Shown: positions 5,717-13,196 of the stretch, in pieces | Layout: each line of letters starts with the position of its first letter | Position numbering within the stretch: position 1 is the stretch's first letter | NCBI RefSeq assembly: GCF_958453765.1 | Contig: NZ_CAUDZA010000021.1 | Location: 1 to 40,644 of the forward strand | Direction of reading: 5' to 3' | DNA length: 40,644 nucleotides | Source: Phascolarctobacterium_A succinatutens_B | GTDB lineage: Bacteria; Bacillota; Negativicutes; Acidaminococcales; Acidaminococcaceae | Position numbers and translations under genes: made by a program | The notes under the pieces: model-generated | The model's input: the letters and a program-made list of their open reading frames with translations, nothing else | Databases searched by the model: none | What the model was told of the DNA's origin: nothing

Positions 5717-6727
5717 ATGCCGATTAAAATCAATGACCATTTATCCGCTATCTGCCAACTGCAGGAGGAAGGAATTTTTACCATGACAGAGCAGCGTGCG
5801 ACAACGCAGCGTATTCGTCCGCTGAAGGTGTGCGTGCTGAATCTGATGCCGTTAAAGAAGCCGACTGAAATTCAGCTGCTGCGCCTTTTGGGCAATTCTC
5901 CGCTGCAGATAGAGGTCGATTTCTGCCGTACTGTGAGCCGTGAAACTACGCATACCGATAATTCGTATCTTGACCGTGCTTATCTGGAGTTTGACGATGT
6001 TAAGGACCGCTATTACGATGCGTTCTTAATGACGGGTGCGCCGGTAGAAACTATTCCCTTTGAGGCTGTAGATTACTGGAAGGAAATCGAAGCCTATCTT
6101 GATTGGGCGGAATATCACTGCTATTCTACGATGACGCTTTGCTGGGGCGCGCAGGCTGCCTTGTATCATTATTACGGCGTAAACAAAACAATTTTGCCGG
6201 TGAAGATGTTTGGCATCTTCCCCTACGGCCTGACGGTGAAAAATCATCCGCTGCTGCGTGGCTTTGACGACAGATACTTTATTCCGCAGTCACGTCATAC
6301 CGCGGTTGATGATGATGCGATTGATGCCTGCAAGGCGTTGCAGGTGCTGTCACGTTCAGTAGAAAACGGTATCAACATCTGCGCTACCAAGGATTTGCGC
6401 CGCATCTTCGTTTTAGGTCATTTCGAATATGATCGCTATACTTTGGCTAATGAATATTTCCGCGATAAGAAAAAGAATTTGCCGATTGATTTGCCGGAAT
6501 TCTACTTCCCTGATGGCGATACAACGCAGGAGCCTGTGTTTAAATGGCGCAGCTACGCGCATCTGTTCTATATGAACTGGCTGAACATCGTTTACCAGGA
6601 TACGCCGTATGATTTGCACGAGCTGGCACCGGCGAGCGGTAACAAGCTGGATAAGGCTATAGGCGAATATAACAAAATTCTTTTGCAGCTGCAGCGCATG
6701 GGTGCCGCAATTCCTGCCAACCAATAA
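5717..6727 (+). CDS. metA: Homoserine O-acetyltransferase (MetA family)
   Basis: A 336-residue MetA-family enzyme that acylates homoserine, the first committed step of methionine synthesis. The nucleophile is Cys142 (LCWGAQ). Residue 111 is glutamate (GAPVE); in characterised MetA proteins Glu at this site selects acetyl-CoA and Gly selects succinyl-CoA, so I predict acetyl specificity despite the usual succinyltransferase label. The length is slightly longer than E. coli MetA (309). AGGAGGAA precedes the ATG. It is controlled by the upstream T-box and followed 36 bases later by metY, which uses acetylhomoserine, in agreement with the residue-based prediction. Confidence 0.95.
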   Translation: MPIKINDHLSAICQLQEEGIFTMTEQRATTQRIRPLKVCVLNLMPLKKPTEIQLLRLLGNSPLQIEVDFCRTVSRETTHTDNSYLDRAYLEFDDVKDRYYDAFLMTGAPVETIPFEAVDYWKEIEAYLDWAEYHCYSTMTLCWGAQAALYHYYGVNKTILPVKMFGIFPYGLTVKNHPLLRGFDDRYFIPQSRHTAVDDDAIDACKALQVLSRSVENGINICATKDLRRIFVLGHFEYDRYTLANEYFRDKKKNLPIDLPEFYFPDGDTTQEPVFKWRSYAHLFYMNWLNIVYQDTPYDLHELAPASGNKLDKAIGEYNKILLQLQRMGAAIPANQ

Positions 6728-6763
6728 TGTGAAGATGATAAATTTTTGAAGGAGCGATAGAAA

Positions 6764-8053
6764 ATGAGTGATTTTAAGATCAATACCAAATGTTTAGTAG
6801 GCGGTTATAAACCGGGCAACGGTGAACCGCGTCAGATTCCTATTATCCAATCCACTACATTTAAGTACGATACAAGCGAGGCGATGGGCAAGCTGTTCGA
6901 CCTGGAGGCTACAGGTTATTTTTACTCCCGCCTGCAAAACCCGACCTGTGATTTCGTAGCAGCAAAAATTGCTGAGCTGGAGGGCGGTGCTGCGGCAATG
7001 CTCACATCCTCCGGTCAGGCAGCGAACTTCTTTGCCCTGTTCAACATCTGCGAGGCTGGCAGCCATATTGTTGCTTCTTCTTCGATTTACGGCGGCAGCT
7101 ATAATCTGATTGACGTAACGTTAGCGAAGATGGGCGTAACAGCGACCTTTGTTTCTCCAGATGCTACGGACGAAGAGCTGGACGCTGCCTTTCAGGAGAA
7201 TACCAAGGCAGTCTTTGGTGAAATTATTGCCAACCCCGCATTGACGGTGCTGGATATTGAAAAATTTGCCAACGCTGCGCATCGTCATGGTGTGCCTTTA
7301 ATCGTAGACAACACCTTCCCGACACCGATTAACTGCCGCCCGCTGGAATGGGGCGCAGACATTGTAACGCATTCTACTACTAAGTATATGGATGGTCATG
7401 CTGCCTGCCTGGGCGGTGCGATTATCGACGGCGGCAAGTTCGACTGGCTGGCGCATGCCGACAAGTTCCCCGGTCTGTGCGCACCGGATGAATCCTATCA
7501 CGGAATTACCTACGCCGAAAAGTTTGGCAAGGAGGGTGCTTTTATTACCAAGGCTACGGCGCAGCTGATGCGAGATTTCGGCGCTATGCAGTCACCGCAA
7601 AGCGCGTTCATCCTGAATCTCGGTCTGGAATCGCTGCATGTGCGTATGCCACGCCATGTAGAAAACGCTCAGGCTGTGGCAGAGTTTTTGGAGCAGCAGC
7701 CGCAGGTTGAATATGTCAATTACCCCGGACTGAAGTCCAATAAATATTATGCTCTTGCGCAAAAATATCTGGGCAACGGCGGCTGTGGCGTAGTTTCCTT
7801 CAACCTGAAGGGTGGACGAAAGGCAGCGGAAGAATTCATGAAGCGCTTGCAGCTTGCGGCAATCGAAACGCATGTTGCAGACGCGCGCACCTGCTGCCTG
7901 AATCCGGCAACTACAACGCATCGCCAGATGACGGATGAGCAGCTGGCAGAGGCCGGTATTCCTGCAGGCTTGGTGCGCCTGTCCTGCGGTCTGGAGGATA
8001 AGGAAGATTTGCTGGCAGATTTGCAGCAGGCTTTGGCAGGCATTGCAGAGTAA
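6764..8053 (+). CDS. metY: O-acetylhomoserine sulfhydrylase (MetY-type)
   Basis: A 429-residue PLP enzyme of the Cys/Met metabolism family. It would convert O-acetylhomoserine and sulfide to homocysteine and acetate. The PLP lysine lies in VTHSTTKYMDGHA (about residue 209), with SGQAANFFAL and the family C-terminal RLSCGLEDKEDL also present. The length fits O-acetylhomoserine aminocarboxypropyltransferase rather than the shorter (about 390) MetB/MetC enzymes. GGAGCG precedes the ATG. It shares the T-box-controlled transcript with metA and ends at the terminator at 8080-8112. Confidence 0.95.
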   Translation: MSDFKINTKCLVGGYKPGNGEPRQIPIIQSTTFKYDTSEAMGKLFDLEATGYFYSRLQNPTCDFVAAKIAELEGGAAAMLTSSGQAANFFALFNICEAGSHIVASSSIYGGSYNLIDVTLAKMGVTATFVSPDATDEELDAAFQENTKAVFGEIIANPALTVLDIEKFANAAHRHGVPLIVDNTFPTPINCRPLEWGADIVTHSTTKYMDGHAACLGGAIIDGGKFDWLAHADKFPGLCAPDESYHGITYAEKFGKEGAFITKATAQLMRDFGAMQSPQSAFILNLGLESLHVRMPRHVENAQAVAEFLEQQPQVEYVNYPGLKSNKYYALAQKYLGNGGCGVVSFNLKGGRKAAEEFMKRLQLAAIETHVADARTCCLNPATTTHRQMTDEQLAEAGIPAGLVRLSCGLEDKEDLLADLQQALAGIAE

Positions 8054-8079
8054 AGCGTGTTAGCATTAAATAAAGTTTG

Positions 8080-8112
8080 AAGGCTGGTCCTGTGGGCCGG
8101 TCTTCTTTTTTA
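8080..8112 (+). terminator. Intrinsic terminator after metY
   Basis: AAGGCTGGTCC pairs with GGGCCGGTCTT through an 11-bp stem with three G-T pairs and a TGT loop, followed by a T-rich tract. Confidence 0.85.
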
Positions 8113-8134
8113 CATAGTTATGCTATACTATTTA

Positions 8135-8163
8135 TTTACATCTTGCGTATTAAAGTGTACAAT
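8135..8163 (+). promoter_or_regulatory. Promoter of the sensory hydrogenase cluster
   Basis: TTTACA, 17 bases, TACAAT. Both boxes match five of six positions. It lies about 70 bases upstream of the first gene of the cluster. Confidence 0.6.
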
Positions 8164-8234
8164 AAATGTAATCAAGTCTGGCAAAAAACAGATATTTTGC
8201 TTAGATAAAGCTGTAATAAATGGAGGAAGGGGCT

Positions 8235-8594
8235 ATGTGTATGGATTTGTATAATGTACAAAAGCTGCTGCAGGCCAAGGTTCTGACCGGCAGCGAGCTG
8301 ATGCACCGCCAAATTGAATCCTGCTGCGGCAGTGACATGATGAGCGATGTTCTGGCCTTTACCAAACGCAACACCTTGCTGTGCACGGGACTGACTAATA
8401 TGCAGGTAGTGCGCACTGCCGATATGACGGAGCTGAGCGCGCTGGTATTTGTGCGTGGAAAGGTGCCTGATGCTGATATTGTGGCAGCGGCGGCGGAAAA
8501 TAATCTGCCGGTTCTGGCTACCGATTATACCTTATTTGAAGCCTGCGGCATTCTTTACGGAGCAGGTATCCGTGGCTGCAGCAAAAAGGAGTAA
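8235..8594 (+). CDS. DRTGG domain protein
   Basis: A 119-residue single-domain protein. Its fold pattern (MQVVRTADMTELSALVFVRG, then DADIVAAAAENNLPVLATDY) matches DRTGG domains, small domains also found in serine kinases and CBS-domain proteins and thought to bind ligands or proteins. I start at the ATG at 8235, eight bases after GGAGG at 8222-8226. It opens a five-gene cluster and is followed six bases later by an ATPase gene. Together with the second DRTGG protein (10441-10794), it probably belongs to a hydrogenase-linked signalling complex; its ligand is unknown. Confidence 0.75.
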   Translation: MCMDLYNVQKLLQAKVLTGSELMHRQIESCCGSDMMSDVLAFTKRNTLLCTGLTNMQVVRTADMTELSALVFVRGKVPDADIVAAAAENNLPVLATDYTLFEACGILYGAGIRGCSKKE

Positions 8595-8599
8595 GCAAA

Positions 8600-9043
8600 A
8601 TGACAGACAGTAAATCAGTAAAATTAGCCTTTGACTGCGTTGGCGGAGATTTTGAACGCGCAGGCGAAGCCTCTTCTAAAATAAAAAAGATGCTGCAGCG
8701 CTTAGGCATTCCGGCAGATATTGTACGCCGTATTGCCATCGGCACCTATGAGGCGGAAATGAACGTTATCATTCACGCCGGCGGCGGCAATGTAGCGGCC
8801 GAGGTGTTCCCGGATGCTACGGTGATTACGGTAACCGACCACGGCCCCGGAATCCCTGATATCAATAAGGCCTTGCAGGAGGGCTGGTCTACTGCGCCTG
8901 ATTATGTGCGTCAGATGGGCTTTGGCGCCGGCATGGGCCTGCCTAATATGGTAAAGTGCTCCGATAAGTTTGATATTCAGTCCAAGGTGGGTGAAGGCAC
9001 GAGCATTACGATGCAGTTCAAGCACCAAAGCGAGGATTTGTAA
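8600..9043 (+). CDS. RsbW-like ATP-binding protein (anti-sigma-type kinase)
   Basis: A 147-residue GHKL ATPase. The N box is in YEAEMNVIIHAGGG (normally E-x3-N), followed by the G1 box DHGPGIPD and G2 box GFGAGMGLPN. The size fits RsbW/SpoIIAB-like serine kinases, which phosphorylate a partner protein or bind a sigma factor. No STAS antagonist or sigma factor gene is adjacent; instead it lies between a DRTGG gene and a hydrogenase-like gene, so the partner may be one of these. ATG start with a modest upstream AAAGGAG in the end of the previous gene. Confidence 0.8.
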   Translation: MTDSKSVKLAFDCVGGDFERAGEASSKIKKMLQRLGIPADIVRRIAIGTYEAEMNVIIHAGGGNVAAEVFPDATVITVTDHGPGIPDINKALQEGWSTAPDYVRQMGFGAGMGLPNMVKCSDKFDIQSKVGEGTSITMQFKHQSEDL

Positions 9044-9071
9044 GAGATTTAAGGAAACGAGGTGATACGCA

Positions 9072-10451
9072 ATGGCTCCTCAACCAACAACATATTTCCA
9101 TTCGGTGGAATTGCAGCGGAATAAATGTCAGGGCTGCGTATCCTGCGTCAAGCTGTGTCCGACAGAGGCCATCCGCGTACGCAACGGCAAGGCGGAGATT
9201 TTGGGAGACCGCTGCATTGACTGCGGTGCCTGTGCTGCAGGCTGTCCCTATCATGCCTTTAACGTAAAAACCGACACGCTGGATGGATTGGCAGATTATG
9301 CTTATAATATTGTGCTGCCTGCGCCTTCATTGTATGCGCAGTTCCCGGATAATATTCCGCTGGAAAGCATCTGGCAGGGTCTGCATAATATAGGCTTTGA
9401 TGAAATTTTTGATGTTTCACTGGCTTCGGAGTATATCGCCCTGGAAATAGAAGAATATGTAAAAAAGAACAGCAATGGACGCAAGCCGTTGATTTCATCT
9501 ACCTGCCCCGCAGTTATGCGTCTGATTCAGGTAAAGTTCCCCGAGCTGATTAAACAGGTGGTGCCTGTGCTGCCGCCGGCAGAAGCTGCCGCGATTTACG
9601 TAAAGCGTGAAGCAGCGGCGCGCAAGCAACTGCCGAAGGAGCTGATAGGCGTATGGTTTATCTCGCCCTGTCCTTCCAAGGAAACTAATATCCGCCAGTC
9701 AGTAGATGTGCATCATACAGAGCTTACCGGCAGCTTCAGCCTGTCGGAGATTTACGGCCTGCTGCTGAAGAATCTCGGCGGCACGCATGAGCTGAATGTG
9801 CGCACCGGTTCTTCCTATGGCATGGCCTGGGGAACCTATGGCGGCGAAATTGAAAGCGCCGGTATTACCAACGGTCTGGCAATTCATGGCATTGATAATG
9901 TGTATGACCTGCTGGAGCAGGTTTCTATGAATAAAATGCCGCAGCTTGATTATGTGGAATGCAGTGCCTGCAAAGGTGGCTGTCTTGGCGGCCTTTTGGC
10001 AGCAGAAAACAAGTTCGTGGCAGAATGCAATCTGCGCAGGCGTATCGCGAGCCTGCGAGAGCAGGAGCCGGCGGACAGGCGTGAGGCGATGGCGCGCACG
10101 ATGGTGCTGGAGGATTTCCCGCATTCGGAGGCTTACCGCAAGAAGCTGGTGGCGCGTCCGATGATGCAGCTTGATGATGATATCATGGAAGCGATGAAAA
10201 AGTTCGAGCGCATGGAAGAGGTGCTCTGCTCCTTGCCCGGGCTGGACTGCGGTGCCTGCGGTGCACCCAGCTGTCAGGGACTGGCGGAGGATATCGTGCA
10301 GGGCAAGGCGCACGAAATAGATTGTATTTTTAAATTGCGTGCCAGTGTACATAAATTGTCACAGGGCATGCTGGAGCTGGCTAAGCAGATACCTATTTAT
10401 CACGAGCCGGCAGAAATAAATAAAACGGAGGCAGACAACGATGAAGGTTAA
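9072..10451 (+). CDS. Putative sensory [FeFe] hydrogenase
   Basis: A 459-residue iron-sulfur protein with three parts. Residues 19-58 hold two [4Fe-4S] motifs (CQGCVSCVKLCP and CIDCGACAAGCP). Residues 80-310 form an H-cluster domain with reduced motifs: SSTCPAV (Cys145), SPCPSKE (Cys200) and CSACKGGC (Cys300, Cys304). Residues 386-418 form a further cluster domain of the CPGxxCGxCG type (Cys386, 393, 396, 401, 418). The four cluster cysteines survive, but Thr144 occupies the position of the proton-relay cysteine in TSCCP enzymes and MPC is SPC. Together with the DRTGG, ATPase and PHP neighbours this points to a sensor rather than a high-turnover enzyme; the sensory role is inferred. GAGGTGA precedes the ATG. 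The gene overlaps the next one by 11 bases. Confidence 0.8.
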   Translation: MAPQPTTYFHSVELQRNKCQGCVSCVKLCPTEAIRVRNGKAEILGDRCIDCGACAAGCPYHAFNVKTDTLDGLADYAYNIVLPAPSLYAQFPDNIPLESIWQGLHNIGFDEIFDVSLASEYIALEIEEYVKKNSNGRKPLISSTCPAVMRLIQVKFPELIKQVVPVLPPAEAAAIYVKREAAARKQLPKELIGVWFISPCPSKETNIRQSVDVHHTELTGSFSLSEIYGLLLKNLGGTHELNVRTGSSYGMAWGTYGGEIESAGITNGLAIHGIDNVYDLLEQVSMNKMPQLDYVECSACKGGCLGGLLAAENKFVAECNLRRRIASLREQEPADRREAMARTMVLEDFPHSEAYRKKLVARPMMQLDDDIMEAMKKFERMEEVLCSLPGLDCGACGAPSCQGLAEDIVQGKAHEIDCIFKLRASVHKLSQGMLELAKQIPIYHEPAEINKTEADNDEG

Positions 10452-10794
10452 AGAAATGATTGAGAAGCTCGATTTGAAGCTTCTGACTAAGGATGTAAGT
10501 GAGGACGCTTTATATGCAGAGGTAGAAGGCGGTTATGCTTCCGATTTACTGAGTAATGCTATGGGTCAGGGCCAGCCCGGTATGGTTTGGGTAACGATGC
10601 AGGGACATCAGAATGTTGCTGCCGTTGCTTCGCTGATTGGCTTTGCGGCAGTTATCGTAGCAGGCGACGGTCCGGTTGCGGAGGATACGCTGCATAAGGC
10701 AAATCTGAATGATGTTGTTGTTGCGGCAACCGAAGCACCTGCCTTTGAGGTTATCGGCAAGCTGTATGAATTGGGTGTTGGCAATAAGGACTAA
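10441..10794 (+). CDS. DRTGG domain protein
   Basis: A 117-residue DRTGG domain protein with a GMVWVTMQGHQNVAAVASLI core and a GVGNKD end. It is related to but clearly different from the protein at 8235-8594. Its start overlaps the hydrogenase-like gene by 11 bases, implying translational coupling, and the PHP gene starts three bases after its stop. It probably forms part of the same sensor complex; ligand unknown. Confidence 0.8.
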   Translation: MKVKEMIEKLDLKLLTKDVSEDALYAEVEGGYASDLLSNAMGQGQPGMVWVTMQGHQNVAAVASLIGFAAVIVAGDGPVAEDTLHKANLNDVVVAATEAPAFEVIGKLYELGVGNKD

Positions 10795-10797
10795 GCA

Positions 10798-11568
10798 ATG
10801 CAGACAGTTCTGGCGGATTTACATGTACATACGCTGCTTTCGCCCTGTGCCGAGGTAGAAATGACACCGCATCACATTGTGATGCGTGCCGCCGAGTATG
10901 GCATTGGCGCTGTTGCGATTACCGATCATAACGCCAGTGCCAATGTGTCGGCTGCGCTGGAGGCAGCGCAGCGCTACGGCGTGAAGGTGTTCCCCGGTAT
11001 GGAAGTGGAAAGCAGTGAAGAGGCACATATTGTGGCGCTGTTTGATACGCTGGAGCAGCTGCAGAGCTGGCAGCTGCTGGTTGATGAGCATATGAACGGT
11101 ATGCTCAATGATGCAGAGCGTTTCGGTGCTCAGTATGTAGTAGATGCCGAGGACGAGTTTGTGCGTGAGGAGCAGCGTCTGCTGCATGCACCATTGTCGC
11201 TGACAGCGGCGCAGGTTGTGCAGCAGGTTGCAGCTTTGGGCGGCCTTACCATTGCCGCTCACATCGACCGTCCTTCCTACAGTATTTTGGGACAGCTCGG
11301 TTTTATTGAGCCGGACTTTGGCTTTGCTGCTGCCGAAATATCCGATGCAGGCTGGCGTCGCAAGATGCAGTCGAAGCTGCAGCGTCTGGCAGGCTATCTG
11401 CCCTTTGTTACGGACTCCGATGCACATAATATTTATGATTTTGTGCAGGGACCGAAAAACCTGCTGCAGGTGGAGGAATTAACGATAGCAGAGCTGAAAT
11501 TGGCGCTGGCAGGCAAAGGGATGCGTAAGGTCCTGGCGGGACAATTTTCAGACTTTTGTAAAGAATGA
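10798..11568 (+). CDS. PHP domain phosphoesterase
   Basis: A 256-residue PHP-domain protein. The metal-binding motifs are in order: ADLHVHTLLSPC at the N-terminus, ITDHNA, FPGMEVESSEEAH, AAHIDRPSY and TDSDAHN near the C-terminus. Such enzymes are usually metal-dependent phosphoesterases or nucleases. The length suits a single-domain member. It closes the sensor cluster with only three bases after the DRTGG gene, and could dephosphorylate a protein or hydrolyse a signal nucleotide made by the cluster; this is inference. Confidence 0.85.
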   Translation: MQTVLADLHVHTLLSPCAEVEMTPHHIVMRAAEYGIGAVAITDHNASANVSAALEAAQRYGVKVFPGMEVESSEEAHIVALFDTLEQLQSWQLLVDEHMNGMLNDAERFGAQYVVDAEDEFVREEQRLLHAPLSLTAAQVVQQVAALGGLTIAAHIDRPSYSILGQLGFIEPDFGFAAAEISDAGWRRKMQSKLQRLAGYLPFVTDSDAHNIYDFVQGPKNLLQVEELTIAELKLALAGKGMRKVLAGQFSDFCKE

Positions 11569-11611
11569 CGTAAATAGGGTACACTATATAGCAAAAATAA
11601 CATAAATAGTA

Positions 11612-11640
11612 TTGTACATTTGCTTGCGGAATGGTATACT
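11612..11640 (+). promoter_or_regulatory. Promoter of the hydCBA operon
   Basis: TTGTAC (11612-11617), a 17-base spacer and TATACT (11635-11640), with the first gene 43 bases downstream. There is no clear terminator between the PHP gene and this promoter, so read-through is also possible. Confidence 0.65.
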
Positions 11641-11682
11641 GAGTTGGTAAGTTTACAAAAAATCCTTTAGAGGAGGGGTAGT

Positions 11683-12192
11683 ATGAACAATAGTGAAAAC
11701 CGTCTTGAGCGTAAATGCAGCTGCTGCGGCGGCGAAAATCCGGAAAAGCAGCGTATTGACGCTATTCTGGAAAAATACGCAGATGTTAAGGGACCGCTGA
11801 TTCCTATTCTGCAGGAAGTGCAGAACCTGTACAACTATTTGCCGAAGGATGTACTAGAGTATATTGCCGATAAAACAGGTACGCCTATTTCCGAAATTTA
11901 CGGCGTTGTAACCTTTTATTCATTGTTCCATCTTAATCCGCGCGGACGCAATGTTATCCGCGTCTGCCAGGGAACTGCCTGCCATGTGCGTGGCGGCAAA
12001 ACAATTCTGCAGGCGTTGGAAAAGCAGCTGGGTATTAAGGCCGGACATACGACCGATGACCTGCGCTTTACCTTAGAAACTGTAGCCTGCATCGGTGCCT
12101 GCGGCTTGGCACCGGTTATGCAGATTAACGATGATACGCATGGACGCCTGACCACCGACAAGCTGGCAGGTATCTTGGCAAGGTATAAATAA
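11683..12192 (+). CDS. hydC: Bifurcating hydrogenase subunit HydC (NuoE-like)
   Basis: A 169-residue thioredoxin-fold [2Fe-2S] protein of the NuoE/HydC family. Cluster ligands are in CQGTACHVRGG and CIGACGLAP. The N-terminus has an additional CSCCGG motif. It would pass electrons to the NADH-active HydB subunit. AGAGGAGGGG precedes the ATG. It is the first gene of the operon ending with hydA. Confidence 0.92.
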   Translation: MNNSENRLERKCSCCGGENPEKQRIDAILEKYADVKGPLIPILQEVQNLYNYLPKDVLEYIADKTGTPISEIYGVVTFYSLFHLNPRGRNVIRVCQGTACHVRGGKTILQALEKQLGIKAGHTTDDLRFTLETVACIGACGLAPVMQINDDTHGRLTTDKLAGILARYK

Positions 12193-12193
12193 A

Positions 12194-12745
12194 ATGCGGG
12201 AGCTGGCATTACACATCTTGGATATAGCCCAAAATTCTGTGGCTGCCGGTGCCCGTCACATCTGGCTTACTATCAGCGAAAATGAGCAAGGGTACTTTGT
12301 TTTCAGCGTCCGCGATGATGGCAAGGGTATGGATAGCGAAATGCTGCAGCGGGTGCGTGACCCCTTTGTTACCAGCCGTACTACCAGAAAGGTAGGCATG
12401 GGGATTCCCTTTATCGATATGGTTACGCAGCAATGCGGCGGACATTTGGAGCTGCAATCTGCGCCCGGTAAGGGAACCGAGCTGACTGCATATTTTGCGG
12501 CAGATAATATTGACCGGCCACCGCTGGGAGATATTGTGAGCAGCGTGCAGGTGCTGTTGGCGGGGGCGCCGCAGCTGGAGCTGGAATTTGCCTATAACGG
12601 TGCCAACGGCTCGCTGGTGTTCAGAACGCAGGAAGTCAGAGAAATATTAGGCGAAGCGTGTGACTTTGCCAATCCTGAAGTATATGCCTGGCTGGGTGCT
12701 TATTTAAAGGAGCAGCTGGCACAGGTGCAGGGTGAGGAGGTATAA
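12194..12745 (+). CDS. GHKL ATPase in the hydrogenase operon
   Basis: A 183-residue histidine-kinase-like ATPase without a visible sensor or phospho-acceptor domain. The N box is IAQNSVAAGA, the G1 box RDDGKGMD and the G2 box KVGMGIPF. It starts one base after the hydC stop, so it is translationally linked. Such an ATPase between HydC and HydB genes is common in Firmicute hydrogenase operons, but its task is not established; a regulatory or assembly role is likely. The C-terminal 55 residues have no recognised motif. Confidence 0.8.
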   Translation: MRELALHILDIAQNSVAAGARHIWLTISENEQGYFVFSVRDDGKGMDSEMLQRVRDPFVTSRTTRKVGMGIPFIDMVTQQCGGHLELQSAPGKGTELTAYFAADNIDRPPLGDIVSSVQVLLAGAPQLELEFAYNGANGSLVFRTQEVREILGEACDFANPEVYAWLGAYLKEQLAQVQGEEV

Positions 12746-12749
12746 ACGA

Positions 12750-13118
12750 ATGAAAAGCTTAGCGGATTTACACGCTTTGAGAGATAAGCTGAAAGCAGAT
12801 ATCAAGCTGCGTCAGAGTTCCGGTACTAAAATTATTGTAGGTATGGGTACCTGCGGCATTGCTGCCGGTGCGCGCGAGGTTATGAGCGCTATCCTGCAGG
12901 AGCTGAACAAGCGTCATTTATTCGACGTGCAGGTGCAGCAGACAGGCTGTATCGGCATGTGCGAAAAAGAGGTGCTCGTTGACGTAGTGCGTCCGGGTGA
13001 AGCACGCATTACCTATGGCAAGGTAACTCCGGAGGCCGTGCCCAAAATTATCGCAGAGCATGTGGTAAACGGTCATATTGTGGAAGAGCTTGTCGTAGGC
13101 AGGCTGGATCAGGAATAA
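12750..13118 (+). CDS. [2Fe-2S] ferredoxin-like protein
   Basis: A 122-residue thioredoxin-like ferredoxin. The Cys residues visible are in GMGTCGIAAGA and TGCIGMCEKE; only three of the four usual ligands appear, as the second of the first pair is replaced within CGIAAG. This form recurs in hydrogenase operons as far as I know. I start at the ATG at 12750 after GAGGAGG, which lies inside the preceding gene. It resembles the N-terminal domain of HydB and may be an extra electron carrier of the complex. Confidence 0.8.
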   Translation: MKSLADLHALRDKLKADIKLRQSSGTKIIVGMGTCGIAAGAREVMSAILQELNKRHLFDVQVQQTGCIGMCEKEVLVDVVRPGEARITYGKVTPEAVPKIIAEHVVNGHIVEELVVGRLDQE

Positions 13119-13196
13119 GCCGCAGGCAGGGTACACAGTTGTTGGAGAAGCTGCTGTATCGTAGCTTGTAAACAAAACAGGTGGAGGAAAAATATT

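Noticed and set aside
5342..5786. Short plus-strand frames before metA
   Set aside because: They lie within the T-box leader and overlap its conserved elements; no family resemblance.
9699..10352. Minus-strand 217-codon frame opposite the sensory hydrogenase gene
   Set aside because: It has no motif or ribosome binding site; the plus-strand protein has intact cluster motifs.
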